Shown in pieces: positions 1 to 10,900 of a DNA stretch of 64,000 nucleotides; position 1 is the stretch's first letter; every line of letters begins with the position of its first letter. Source of the stretch: Planctomycetota bacterium (GTDB lineage Bacteria; Planctomycetota; UBA1135; JACQFD01). The position numbers and the translations under genes are program-made. Where the stretch lies: positions 264,862 through 328,861 of the forward strand of contig JACQFD010000002.1 in NCBI GenBank assembly GCA_016200225.1, read 5' to 3'. The notes beneath the pieces were generated by a model. It ran no database searches, had not been told where the DNA came from, and was given only the letters and a program-made list of their open reading frames with translations.

Positions 1-1888
1 CGGGGGCAGTGCCGACAGCGTTGGTGGCCAATGCTTGAAAACCACCAATGCCGTTGCCGGCCAGCACGGAAACTGTATTAAAATTGTAATTCGCTGTGAC
101 CGCGTCCGGTTTTCCGTCCGCGTTCATGTCGGCCACGGCGATGGAATACGGCGGGAGACCATTCGTGGAATTTATCGGAGCGCCGAAGCCGCCCGCGCCG
201 TTTCCCAATAATACTGAGATATTAGAAGAGGTATCGTTTGCCGTCGTCAAATCGAGTTTCCCGTCAAGGTTGACGTCGGCCGCGACGACGGTTTCGGGAC
301 CCATCCCGGAGCTGTACATTGTCGCGGGCGCAAACGTGCCGTTATTATTATTAATAAGAACGCTAATGTTGTTCGAATTATGATTCGCGACCGCGGCGTC
401 GGGGCGACCGTCCGCGTTGAAATCTCCGGCCGCGACCCAGTGCGGCCCGCCGCCCACGGAATAGAAAACCGCGGGATTGAAACTACCCGGGCCTGTTCCT
501 AATAATACGGAAAGATTGTTTAAATTATAATCCGCCGTCATCACGTCCTGGATTCCGTCGCCGTTCAGATCGGCGATCGCGAGACCGTGGGGGTCTCCTC
601 CCGCCCCAAATCCGAGCGGCGAAGCGAACACGCCCAAACCGTCGCCGAACGCCGCGGAAATATTGTTGGAAGTCGCGTTGGTTGTTACAATATCCGCATG
701 ACCGTCATTATTGATATCGGCCAACGCGACGGAGAACGGACCGCCTCCGACGGCGAAACAAAGCGGCTGCTGCAGCGTGCCGGATCCAGTTCCCAATATA
801 ATGGATATATTGCTCGAGCTCGAATTTGCAACCAGCATGTCGGCCTTTCCGTCGCCATCCATGTCCGCGAATACAACGGATACCGGCGCCGTACCGGCGG
901 CATAGGATGAATAGGTTTGAAAACCCCCGGTACCGGTACCGATTAACAATGAGACGGCATTTGCAGAATAATTCGCCGCGCCAACGTCCGGAATTCCGTC
1001 ACCGTTAAGATCGATGATCACGCCCGAGGAGGCTGCCGCGAGCGTGGCGAAGGAAACCGCCGGCTGAAACGAACCTGTTCCATTTCCTAATAAAACCGAA
1101 ATGCTGGCCGCGGCCGCTCCATAGTTGGCGGTAACAATATCGCGCTTGCCGTCAGTATTTATATCCGATATCGCCACGGACGTCGGCCCAACCGCTACGG
1201 CGAAAGTCGTCTGTCCAAGCAGCGTACCGGAGCCTGAATTTAATAATACGGAAACATTATTCGATTGTCCGTTCGCCGTCACGGCGTCGGGATTTCCGTC
1301 GCCGTTCAAATCGGCAATTGCAATAGCTTCCGGGAACGTGCCAACTGTATAAAATGCCGCCGCATTCAGCGAGCCCGAGCCGGTCCCAAGAAAAACGCAA
1401 ATGTTTTTGGAATTAAGATTCGCCGCGACGACGTCGAGTTTACCATCACTATTGATATCGGCGATAACGACACTTCTCGGTAAACTTCCGGCAATGTACG
1501 AAACTGGAAATTGAAATCCGCCCGATCCGTCCGCCAACATGACATTAATAGTTCCGGATAGATAATTCGCGGCCACCAAATCGAGTTTGCCGTCGCCGTT
1601 CAAATCGCCGATGGCAACAGATATGGGATTCGGTCCGGAAGGAATCGTGACCGACGAGAGAACCTCGCCGTGTCCGGTCCCGAATAGTAGTGAAATAGAA
1701 CTCAAGTTGTAGTCCGCGGTCGCGACGTCCATGTTGCCGTCGCCATCGAAATCGGCCGTTGCGATGGACTCGGGAAGTTTGCCTGTAATAAACTGTGCGC
1801 CGGAAAAAATCGGACCCTGCGCCGTCGCCAAGCCGCCTGCAACGCTAAGAAAGATCTTCGATACAATTAAGAGTCGAAGCGCGGACAT
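1..1888 (-). CDS. FG-GAP/VCBS repeat secreted protein, 3' end outside window
   Basis: The reverse strand is open from an ATG at 1888 to the window edge, about 629 codons with no stop. An in-frame TAA lies two codons before the ATG, which fixes the start. The protein opens with a signal-peptide-like stretch (MSALRLLIVSKIFLSVAGG, then LATAQG). It then runs as about twelve repeats of roughly 45-50 residues, each with a calcium-binding loop such as ADFDGDGNMDVA or GDLNGDGKLDLVAAN followed by ISVLLGNGxGxF. These are FG-GAP/VCBS beta-propeller units, usually found in secreted or surface proteins for adhesion or ligand binding. It resembles the interrupted gene at 25808-30473. The C-terminus lies left of the window. 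It is transcribed away from the kinase at 2162. No enzymatic domain is visible, and the ligand is unknown. Confidence 0.85.
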   Translation of the reverse strand, partial: MSALRLLIVSKIFLSVAGGLATAQGPIFSGAQFITGKLPESIATADFDGDGNMDVATADYNLSSISLLFGTGHGEVLSSVTIPSGPNPISVAIGDLNGDGKLDLVAANYLSGTINVMLADGSGGFQFPVSYIAGSLPRSVVIADINSDGKLDVVAANLNSKNICVFLGTGSGSLNAAAFYTVGTFPEAIAIADLNGDGNPDAVTANGQSNNVSVLLNSGSGTLLGQTTFAVAVGPTSVAISDINTDGKRDIVTANYGAAAASISVLLGNGTGSFQPAVSFATLAAASSGVIIDLNGDGIPDVGAANYSANAVSLLIGTGTGGFQTYSSYAAGTAPVSVVFADMDGDGKADMLVANSSSSNISIILGTGSGTLQQPLCFAVGGGPFSVALADINNDGHADIVTTNATSNNISAAFGDGLGVFASPLGFGAGGDPHGLAIADLNGDGIQDVMTADYNLNNLSVLLGTGPGSFNPAVFYSVGGGPHWVAAGDFNADGRPDAAVANHNSNNISVLINNNNGTFAPATMYSSGMGPETVVAADVNLDGKLDLTTANDTSSNISVLLGNGAGGFGAPINSTNGLPPYSIAVADMNADGKPDAVTANYNFNTVSVLAGNGIGGFQALATNAVGTAP

Positions 1889-2161
1889 TCGAGTTTAAAA
1901 CTCCGTGGAACGTGACGGTCGCGAGAAGGCGATGTTCCCTCAAACTTATCCGCGAATTCCGCCTTGGGCGCCAGTCATTAAATTTCACAAAACGAGAACG
2001 GGATCCGCCGACTCGCTCCGCTGCTTGCGCCCGCACGCGCCAAAACATCCCGTTCGCGCCGCCGCGGGCGCAGCTTTAGAATATCAGGGCTGCTCGCGAT
2101 GCGTTTGCGGCGTTCTAGGAATTCGGGAACTCCGCGCATCGCCGACGCAGCCTAAGACCCA

Positions 2162-4051
2162 ATGTCCGCCGACAAAGATCCGCCACTCGACGTCTCCCGC
2201 ATCGGACCGTTTGAAATTATCGAACGGCTCGAACCCGGGGGCATGGGAGAGTTATTTTTGGCGAAACATCCGTCGCTGCCGAAGAAAATAATATTAAAGA
2301 CTGTCAAGGACGCCGTCTTGGAATCGAGTTCGACGGCGATCGAGCGCTTGCGCCGCGAGGCAAATTTACAGGGGCGTATCGAACATCCGAACATCTGCCC
2401 GGTCATCGATGTTTTTACAGATGCCGGAAAGGTTTTTGTAGTGATGCCGTTCATCGAGGGCGAGCCCCTTTCGAAGCGCATCCGGCGCGCCGCCGATAAG
2501 TTAAAGTCCGGAAAGCCAATATCTGTAGCTTGGGCGGATATTACAGAAGCGAAGGGCGCGTCGACGCCGGTCGAGGACTCGCAATCGCGGCGCACGCCGT
2601 CGACGGGAGGCGACTTGCGATCGATACTACGGTTGGTCGAAACCATCGCGCGCGCGGTCGAATCCGCGCACGCGTCCGGAGTGATCCACCGCGATCTGAA
2701 ACCCGGGAATATTATGATAAGACCTTCGGGCGAACCGGTTGTACTCGATTTCGGACTCGCGCTGGATCTACAAGAAGGCGGTTCAAGACTCACACAACAG
2801 GGGGACCAGATCGGCACGCCGTGGTACATGGCGCCCGAGCAGGTCATGGGCGAGCGCGATGTACAGGGACGCGCGACCGATGTGTATGCGCTCGGCGTGA
2901 TTCTTTATGAATTGATAACGCTAATGGTGCCCTACCGCGCGGATAAGATAAACGCTCTTTACAAAAAGATCATCGACGGCGACGCGGTGTCGCCGCGAAA
3001 ATTGAATCCATCCATTCCTCCGGACCTCGCGGCCGTTTGTTTAAAAGCGATCGAGGCGGATCCGGGGCGGAGATACGCGACGGCTCTCGAATTCGCGGAG
3101 GATCTCCGGCGCGTGCGCGTGCTGGAGCCCACAAAAGCGAAGCCGCCGTCGTTCATGGGCAGACTCAACCGCCGCGCGCGGCGGAGCCCGTTTACGACAC
3201 TTACAATCGCCGCTGCCGTTTTATTAGCATGTGCCGCGGGCGGAATTCGAATATTACAATCTTACTCGGTGACCTCGAGTCTGCAGTCGGTGAGCGCCTT
3301 CGAGCGCGTGCGGCGGGCAAAAGCGCTCGGCGCCGCGCCCGATCCCGCGGACGAGCTTATTGTTAATCGCGAAATGCCCGACGAAGCGACGCGCTCGATG
3401 TTTTTCGCCGATGCGAATTCGCCGGAGGCTTTCGAGCGATTTGTCATGGGCCTGCAACATAAGTATCGAGGACCGGGCGACGAATCGGGCGGCATTAAGC
3501 CTGTATGGCCGCGCGGCGGAACGACGGAAACCGCGCCCGAGTTCCGATTTGTTATGAACACGAACGGCAAACCCGCGCCGCCGCTCAAATTCCGATTATT
3601 TAATATTACCGAAGAAGAGGAGATCGACTCGGGCGCGCCCGCCGCGGATCCGTCGCGGCAGGGAAATTTTATTATCAACTTGAGCGCGTCGGTTCGGCTC
3701 AAAACCGACTGTAATTATTCTTGGAACATTTATGACGCGAACAGCCGCGCTCCACTGCAGGAACCGCTCGCGCGCGCCACGTTTCGCGTCGTGGATATTC
3801 ATAATAAGGAACATTTACTCGCCGCGCTTCACGCCTCGGGCGACGCGACGCACGACCTTCTTGCACGCGCATCCGCGCTACTCTCCATCGGCCTCGCGCG
3901 CGACGCGGAGATAGTACTCGCGGAATTTCCAAGTTCGGCGAGTCCGGACCAGTTGCGACACGCGATGTTACTAAAAGCCCGAATCGAAGCGTCGCTCGGA
4001 AAGGACGAAGACGTGGCGAAGTTACAGAAAGAATATTTGAATTTGAAATAA
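2162..4051 (+). CDS. Membrane-anchored Ser/Thr protein kinase (PknB-like)
   Basis: This 629-aa protein starts with a Hanks-type kinase domain (residues about 16-320). It has a glycine loop LEPGGMGE (24-30), a candidate ATP lysine in IILK (46), the catalytic loop HRDLKPGNIM (176-185), the DFG motif (196-198) and GTPWYMAPE (218-226). The first loop glycine is not in the usual place, but all catalytic residues are present, so it should phosphorylate Ser/Thr. One transmembrane segment follows (about 345-362), making the kinase cytoplasmic and the C-terminal ~265 residues periplasmic. That part has no domain I recognise; its last ~60 residues look helical and TPR-like. Two TPR-CHAT genes follow in the same direction (27-36 bp gap), suggesting a sensor-effector operon. 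Start: ATG at 2162. Confidence 0.92.
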   Translation: MSADKDPPLDVSRIGPFEIIERLEPGGMGELFLAKHPSLPKKIILKTVKDAVLESSSTAIERLRREANLQGRIEHPNICPVIDVFTDAGKVFVVMPFIEGEPLSKRIRRAADKLKSGKPISVAWADITEAKGASTPVEDSQSRRTPSTGGDLRSILRLVETIARAVESAHASGVIHRDLKPGNIMIRPSGEPVVLDFGLALDLQEGGSRLTQQGDQIGTPWYMAPEQVMGERDVQGRATDVYALGVILYELITLMVPYRADKINALYKKIIDGDAVSPRKLNPSIPPDLAAVCLKAIEADPGRRYATALEFAEDLRRVRVLEPTKAKPPSFMGRLNRRARRSPFTTLTIAAAVLLACAAGGIRILQSYSVTSSLQSVSAFERVRRAKALGAAPDPADELIVNREMPDEATRSMFFADANSPEAFERFVMGLQHKYRGPGDESGGIKPVWPRGGTTETAPEFRFVMNTNGKPAPPLKFRLFNITEEEEIDSGAPAADPSRQGNFIINLSASVRLKTDCNYSWNIYDANSRAPLQEPLARATFRVVDIHNKEHLLAALHASGDATHDLLARASALLSIGLARDAEIVLAEFPSSASPDQLRHAMLLKARIEASLGKDEDVAKLQKEYLNLK

Positions 4052-4078
4052 CTACATAATCGAACAGACCTTTCAGAC

Positions 4079-7000
4079 TTGCGATACATGCCCATGTACA
4101 CTTTCAATTTACTCGTTTTGTTAAGTTTCAGCACGGTCGGCTATCAAGACTCGAGGCCCGCGTCCGTGGCGGCGCAGGCGTTCATCGAGCAGGGCGACGC
4201 CCTCGTTAAATTAAACAAAACCGACGAAGCCGTTGTTCAATATAAAAAGGGACTGGCGATCTTCGAGAACGCCTCCGATGCTCTCGGCGCCGCCGAGATG
4301 TTTGCAAAGATCGGCGATGCGTATCAGCCGGCTCATCGCATTCCTGAGGCAGTCGCGGGATTTGAAGAAAATCTGCGGCGATTGCGCGCGGGACTTGGAA
4401 ATGTTGATGAACCGCGAATTCAGTACGCGCTATTGTCCTTGGGGGCATGCTGGCAGGAAGCGGGCGAGTACGCCCGCGCAGTTCCATATTATGAAGATGG
4501 CCTCATGATGAAACGCCGTTTGATCAAAGGTGATGATCTTGAAGTAGCAAATACACTTAATAACTACGCTTTCTGTTTGAATTCACTCGGTAAAAATGCG
4601 GAAGCTGTGAATAAGTGTGAAGAGGCTCTTGCAATTCGTCGCCGTGTAATCAAGGAGGACGATGGTTATGTGGCATCTTTACTATTCGATGACGCTTGTT
4701 ATTTGACATCACTCAATCGACAGGCTGAAGCCCTGCTTAAGCATGAAGAGTGTCTGGCAATACGCCGCCGCTTATTCACAAGCGATCATGATGATATAGC
4801 CGAATGCTTATTGCGAATCGCGTCATGCCTGGCAGTGCAAGGAAAATTTAACGAAGCCTTGCCGCGCGCGGAGGAGGCGCTCGCCATGCGCCGCCGCCTC
4901 TTCAAAGGCGATCACGCCTCACTTTCCGATGCACTTGGCGACAACGCCTACTATCTTGATAATCTTGGGAGGAGTGCTGAAGCACTGGCGATCCACGAGG
5001 AATCGCTCGCAATGAGACTTCGCCTTTATAAAGGAGACCATACAGAAACGGCGGCTGAACTTGACACCTTCGCATTTTGCTTGATGAATCTTGGGAGATA
5101 CGCCGAAGCTCTGCAAAAACTGAAGGAGGCTCATGCAATGAATACACGACTTTTTCAAGGCGACAGTTTGGGTGTAGTCATTAATTTGGCTAACCAGGCA
5201 CAAATGTTGAATAAGCTTGAACATAGTTCCGATGCCCTTGCCAAAAGCGATCAGGCCCTCGCCATGGCGCGCCGAATGTTCAAAGGCGACCACGACACGA
5301 TAGCGAAGCTCCTTGCGACGGCTGGAGAATGTTTGACGTCGCTTGGAAGGGATCTGGAAGCCACTTTTAATTATGATATATCCTTGAAAATGTACCGTAG
5401 ACTCTACGCAGGCGATCAAGTATTTGAAGCTGAAGTTCTCGAAAAACTCGCGTGGTCCTTGCACTTTACCGGACAGAGAGACCTTGGTTTTGTTAAGTTT
5501 AAAGAATCCCTCGCAATGTATAGGCGGCTGTTCAACGGCGACCATCCAGCGATAGCAACGCTGCTCAGGAAAATGCCCCTGTTCTATGAGCCCTATGAGC
5601 ATGGGCGGGACAAAGATGCATTGTCAAATTGTGAAGAAGCACTCGCCATGTACCGGCGGCTTTATAAGGAACCCAATCCATTGCTGGCATCCTGCCTGCG
5701 TGACGTAGGATACTTCCTTTCGAAGCTGGACATGAATTCCGAGGCACTTCATAAGCTTGAAGAAGCACTTGCGATGGAAAGGAGTCTCAAAAAGGGCGAC
5801 CATCCAGTTCTCGTCGATGAACTACTTGATATTGCGGATATTTTAGTTAAATTAAAAAGAAACGCGGATGCGCTCGCAAGGGGCGACGAGGCTCTCGCGA
5901 TGGGAAATCGATTTGCACAAACATCCTCGGAATATCACACGAGCCAAATGCTGAGTCGCTTGGCTCGTTATTTAAATGCTAATGGAAGAAGAGAAGACGC
6001 GTTGAAAACGCTTCGCACCGCAGAGAAGAACCTACGTCGACTCGGCGATTCGAAAGGCTTGGAATACACAATGGTCGGGGAGAGTCTTCTTGATATTGGC
6101 GGTCGAGAATTCGCGGGGCAGGCATTGTTACTCTTGACGAAGTCTGTTGATATAAAGGAGAATTCGAATCCAGATTCCGCAAATATAAGTGTGCAGGGAC
6201 AGATGCTTTATAAGGAACGTCGCCTGGGGACGCCGGATACCGAACGCAAGTTACAGAAAGCGTGTTTTCTTGCAAATGAACCGATACAGCAGTTCGGCTT
6301 TCTGGAACGCGCGCGTGCAGGCACAAGCTTGAATATAATTACACAGTCCACCAGGAATACACTCCTTTCGGCTCGGGCGGCTGCCGTCGCGCGCCATGAT
6401 GAACCACTAACCAAAGAGATTGATACATTACCCGCGAAAATCTCCGCTTTGCAGTCCAAGATTTCACAATTAGTGACACTTCGCGACCGGATTCCGTCGC
6501 GGCAGGACCATGACGACGAAGGACGCAAACAAGAGATGTCCCGACTCGCCGAGGAGCTTGGGATTACATGTCGCGCGTCCAATGATGCTATTCAACGCCG
6601 CGCGCAGATCATTCGTGAGTACGCCAGATTGGCCGCTGACGCGAACCTTTACAAATTGGTCGCGTCCGCGAGAGCCGAGGAGGTCCAGGCGACGTTACAA
6701 ACCGATGAATTGGTATTGGCATACAATTTTAGCTATAAAGAGTCCTATTGTATTTTTGTGCCACCCGCCGGCGGCGCCATCCTCGCGTTCGAATTGCACT
6801 GGAAAGACGGCGCAATCGTGACCGGGCCCGATCTCAAATCGTTAGTCTCGGCGTACATTACTCTGATTAAAGAGGCGGCGAGAGAGAAGCGAGAGGCGCC
6901 GTCCGATCTTGCCGTTGCTACAAATCGCGGACTGCCAGAGGGTACACCCCCCCGCGCCATCCCCGGCAAAGCGAGCGACCGCGGCGCGGCGCTGTTCGAA

Positions 7001-7963
7001 GGACTCATTCCTGAAGAAATTTGGAAGGAAATCAAGAATTGTAAACGCGTGTACGTGGTGCCTGATGGACCGCTGCACTTATTACCAATGGAATCGCTCA
7101 TTACAAAACGCGCGGACAAGCTCGCCGATTGTGAATATTGGCTCGATTCGGGACCTCCGATTGTGTATGTTCCGTCGGGGTCGGTGTTGAAAGTGTTAAA
7201 AGAGCGTCACGACGCGCAGAAAAAGGAATTATTACCATTCGATATGCTCGCCATGGGCGATCCAGTACTGCCAAAAGCGGCGGCGTCAAGACCAACGGAG
7301 TCGATGCCCGCGTCCGCGCCCGCCGGCGCCGCAAGCAGGCCGACGCGCGAGTTTCTATATAAACTCGACCCCTTGCCAGGATCGAAGCGCGAAATTGAGA
7401 CGATCGAGCGATCGCTGGCTTCCACGCGAAAAGTAAAGACGCTTCTCGGCGAGAATGCAACAAAAACGGAGGTCGCGAAATTCGGCCCCCAGGCGCGCGT
7501 CCTGCATTTCGCGACGCATCACATTCCGTACGCCACCGACAGTGTCAATTTGAGTACGCTCATTCTCTCCCCCGCCAGGGACGGCAGCGACGAAGGTTTA
7601 TTAACGATGGCCGACCTCGTCGACCCGTGGCGCGGCACGCTGCCGAATTGTGAACTCGTCGTTCTCGCGGGCTGTTCCACAGGCAAAGGCGAATATTTAA
7701 ATAACGAAGGCATGTACGCGATCCCGATGGGATTTTTCTTCGCGGGCGCACCCGCCGTCGTCTCCACGCTCTGGCCCGTCGACGACGCGAGCACCGCGGA
7801 TTTCATGGCGGACTTTTATAAACAATGGCTTTCGCCGAAAGATATAAATAACAATCCACCGTCCAAGATCGACGCGTTCACAGCCGCCCGAAAGTTGTTA
7901 AAGAAAGCGCATCCGGAACCTTACTTCTGGGCGCCGTTTATCATGATGGGAGATCCCAGGTGA
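4079..7963 (+). CDS. Secreted TPR-CHAT protease-like protein 1
   Basis: The longest frame opens with TTG at 4079; ATG at 4088 (MPMYTFNLLVLLSFST) is equally plausible and gives the signal peptide. After it come roughly a dozen 42-residue kinesin-light-chain-type TPRs, recognisable by the recurring EEALAMRRRLFKGDH (about residues 30-640). A linker and a CHAT domain fill the C-terminal ~400 residues. CHAT domains are caspase-like cysteine peptidases. The expected catalytic pair is visible: His1147 in HFATHH and Cys1199 in LAGCSTGKG (TTG numbering). TPRs normally bind a partner that switches the protease on. It sits between the kinase and a paralogue whose CHAT half is almost identical. Substrate unknown. 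Parts of the TPR region are lower in GC than the rest. Confidence 0.9.
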   Translation: MRYMPMYTFNLLVLLSFSTVGYQDSRPASVAAQAFIEQGDALVKLNKTDEAVVQYKKGLAIFENASDALGAAEMFAKIGDAYQPAHRIPEAVAGFEENLRRLRAGLGNVDEPRIQYALLSLGACWQEAGEYARAVPYYEDGLMMKRRLIKGDDLEVANTLNNYAFCLNSLGKNAEAVNKCEEALAIRRRVIKEDDGYVASLLFDDACYLTSLNRQAEALLKHEECLAIRRRLFTSDHDDIAECLLRIASCLAVQGKFNEALPRAEEALAMRRRLFKGDHASLSDALGDNAYYLDNLGRSAEALAIHEESLAMRLRLYKGDHTETAAELDTFAFCLMNLGRYAEALQKLKEAHAMNTRLFQGDSLGVVINLANQAQMLNKLEHSSDALAKSDQALAMARRMFKGDHDTIAKLLATAGECLTSLGRDLEATFNYDISLKMYRRLYAGDQVFEAEVLEKLAWSLHFTGQRDLGFVKFKESLAMYRRLFNGDHPAIATLLRKMPLFYEPYEHGRDKDALSNCEEALAMYRRLYKEPNPLLASCLRDVGYFLSKLDMNSEALHKLEEALAMERSLKKGDHPVLVDELLDIADILVKLKRNADALARGDEALAMGNRFAQTSSEYHTSQMLSRLARYLNANGRREDALKTLRTAEKNLRRLGDSKGLEYTMVGESLLDIGGREFAGQALLLLTKSVDIKENSNPDSANISVQGQMLYKERRLGTPDTERKLQKACFLANEPIQQFGFLERARAGTSLNIITQSTRNTLLSARAAAVARHDEPLTKEIDTLPAKISALQSKISQLVTLRDRIPSRQDHDDEGRKQEMSRLAEELGITCRASNDAIQRRAQIIREYARLAADANLYKLVASARAEEVQATLQTDELVLAYNFSYKESYCIFVPPAGGAILAFELHWKDGAIVTGPDLKSLVSAYITLIKEAAREKREAPSDLAVATNRGLPEGTPPRAIPGKASDRGAALFEGLIPEEIWKEIKNCKRVYVVPDGPLHLLPMESLITKRADKLADCEYWLDSGPPIVYVPSGSVLKVLKERHDAQKKELLPFDMLAMGDPVLPKAAASRPTESMPASAPAGAASRPTREFLYKLDPLPGSKREIETIERSLASTRKVKTLLGENATKTEVAKFGPQARVLHFATHHIPYATDSVNLSTLILSPARDGSDEGLLTMADLVDPWRGTLPNCELVVLAGCSTGKGEYLNNEGMYAIPMGFFFAGAPAVVSTLWPVDDASTADFMADFYKQWLSPKDINNNPPSKIDAFTAARKLLKKAHPEPYFWAPFIMMGDPR

Positions 7964-10900
7964 CGTTAATGATCAAGTTGTGCCTGCCGTTGATTATCAT
8001 GAGTGTTGTCGCGCTGCAGGATTCGCGGCCGGCATCGCACCCCGCCACTTGGCCCGCGCTCGATCCCAAGGTCAAGGCGGAAATGCAGGAACACGAAAAG
8101 GCCGCGCGGACTGCGATGCGCGAGAAGGATAAGAATGCCGCGGTCAAGGAGTGGCTGCTTGCCGCCAACATATGTAAGGCCGGAGGAAGTATTCCCGATG
8201 TCGCGGATGGCCTGGCCACTATCGCCGACAGGCTGGGAAAAGTCAGCGACTGGAAGGATTCATTACAAATACACAGAGATTGTTTACAAATCCGGCGCGC
8301 ACTTTGGCCGGGCGGCCACGAAAAACTTGCGCAAAGTCTGGTCAGCGTCGCCGCATGTCTCGACCGTCTCGGCAAGCGCGCCGATGCGCTTGGACATAAT
8401 GAAGAGGCGCTGGTAATGCGGAGAAGTCTATTCGAGGGCGACCACATGGACGTCGCGGAAAGTCTTAATAATGTCGCGGCGGGTTTGGTAAATGTTGGGA
8501 AATACCCGGAGGCATTGTTAAAATTCGAAGAATTATTAGCAATGACGCGCCGGTTGTTCAATGGGGATCATCCGGTCGTTGCCATAACACTTGACAATTA
8601 CGGAGCGTGTCTCGAGGCGGCGGGCAAGAGCGCCGAGGGGCTCGCATTTGCCGAAGAAGCGTACGCCATGCGAAAGCGACTTTTCAAGGGCGACCATCCG
8701 GACACTGCCGCAAGTATGAATAATATCGCGAACAAGTTACAATCGCTCGGGAAAGGCGACGAAGCGCTCGCGAGATTTGAAGAGGCGTATGCGATGTTTC
8801 GCCGCCTCCATCCGGAAGACGACCCCGAAGTCGCCACGAGCTTGGATAATATTGCACTTTGTTTACAATCGCTCGACCGCTTGACCGACGCAATGTTAAA
8901 ATACGAAGAAGGGCTCGCGATGTGCCGCCGTCTGTTTAAGGGCGATCATCCGGAATTGGCGAAAAGTCTTAATAACTATGGTTTTTGCTTGAAAGCACTG
9001 GGCCGAAATGCCGAGGCGTTGTCCATCGCCGAAGAAGTGCTTGCAATGCGAAAGCGCATGTACAAGGGGAACCACCCTGATGTCGCGGAAAGTCTTAATA
9101 ATGTCGCCGCGGGTCTGAGGTCGCTCGGCAAGAGCGCCGAGGCGATGCCGTATTATGAGCAATCACTCGCGATGTACAGACGCCTTCACAAGGGCGACCA
9201 CCCAAGAGTGGCGCTCGTGCTGAGGAATCTCGCAAGTTGCTTAAATTCGCGCGGGAGGTACATCGAAGCATTATCAATAAGTGAGGAAGCGCTCGCCATG
9301 TCCCGGCGAATCTATAAAGGTGATCACCCCGACGTGGCATCTGAAACAAGGGCCGTTGCTTCGTGTTTGTTAAACTTGGGGAAACTCGACGCGTCCCTCG
9401 CGAAATATGAAGAATCGCTCGCGATGTGCCGACGCATCCACAAGGGCGACCATTCGGAAGTGGCTTCGGCTTTGAACGGTCTGGCCTACTGTTTGGAGTT
9501 CAGCGGGAAGAGCGCCACGGCGCTGCCGTATTATGAGGAAGCGCTCGCGTTGCGCCAACGCCTCTTTAATGGAGACCATCCCAGTGTGGCCATGAGCCTT
9601 AACAACATCGCATCGAGTCTGCGTTCGCTTGGCAAGAGGACCGAATCGTTACAAAAACGCGAAGAGGCGCTCGCCATGGAGCGCCGCATCTCAAACGGCG
9701 ACAGCGGGGATCTTCTCTTAACTATACAAAACGCCGCCGTCGACAGGGAGTCGCTCGGCAAGACCGAAGAGGCGCTTGCAAACTATCGCGAGGCCGTGGC
9801 GATGGCGCGCCGCCTGCAAGACAAGGATACGTATATATCAGAAACAAATCTCGGCAGACTCCTGCTTCAGACACACGATGGTAGGGATACAGAAGAAGCC
9901 GTCGCGCTCCTTACGCACGCATTTGAAGAACTCGAATCTCTTGCGTCCACATCGACTTCGCTCCGCTCGGAAGATCGTTTACATTTTTTTTGGCAACTTG
10001 GCAAATGGAATACGAGCGACGCGTTGCAGCATGCGCTATTCGTTCAACACGATCCGATCCGTCAATTTAACTATTTAGAGCGCGCCCGGTCCCGGGCCGG
10101 GCTGGATGCCATCGCCCAACTCGATAAGGACCCGGTCTCGGTCGCGCTCGCCGCGGCCGAGACGCGGATGGACGAAACATTAGCAAGTGAAATTCGCGCC
10201 ATCCCCGATTTGTTATCGAATCAGAATGCAATAATTACAGACCTAACGAGTATCCGAGACAGCCTGGATCTGCGAAAGGATCTCGACACCAAAACCCTCG
10301 CGAAGGAACGCAGTAGACTGGACGATGAGCTGGGTATCGCCCACCTCAAATACAATCAGACAATTGCGCGCCGCGCGCGGATCCTTCGCGACAATGTCTC
10401 ACTCGTCGCGGTCGCGCTGCCCGAGGAAGTACAGGCAACATTACAAAACGACGAGAGTCTCCTCGCTTACAATTTCAGCCGGACGGAAGGCTACTGTATC
10501 GTTGTGCCTCCAACCGGCGGTTCCATCCGCGCTTTCGAGTTGCATTGGAAAGATGGGGTCAACGTCAATGAGCGTGATCTAAACAAATTGACATCCGCTT
10601 ATCTTGCAATGATCCGGGCGGCTGCATTGGAAAGGCACGAGACGTTGGCCGAACTCTCGCTTGCTACAAATCGTGGCCTTCCGACGAACACGCCCCCCCG
10701 CACCATCCCCGGCAAAGCCAGCGACCGCGGCGCCGCACTGTTCGAAGGACTCATTCCCGACGAAATCTGGAAAGAGATCAAAAATTGTAAACGCGTGTAT
10801 ATCGTACCCGATGGGCCGCTGCATTTGTTACCGATGGAGTCTCTCATTACAAAACGCGCGGACAAGCTCGCCGATTGTGAATATTGGCTCGATTCGGGAC

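Noticed and set aside
2152..2847. 231-codon reverse frame within the kinase gene
   Set aside because: Antisense shadow of the kinase; GC-rich genes often leave such frames open.
4919..5602. 227-codon reverse frame inside the first TPR-CHAT gene
   Set aside because: Complement of the TPR repeats; no independent features.
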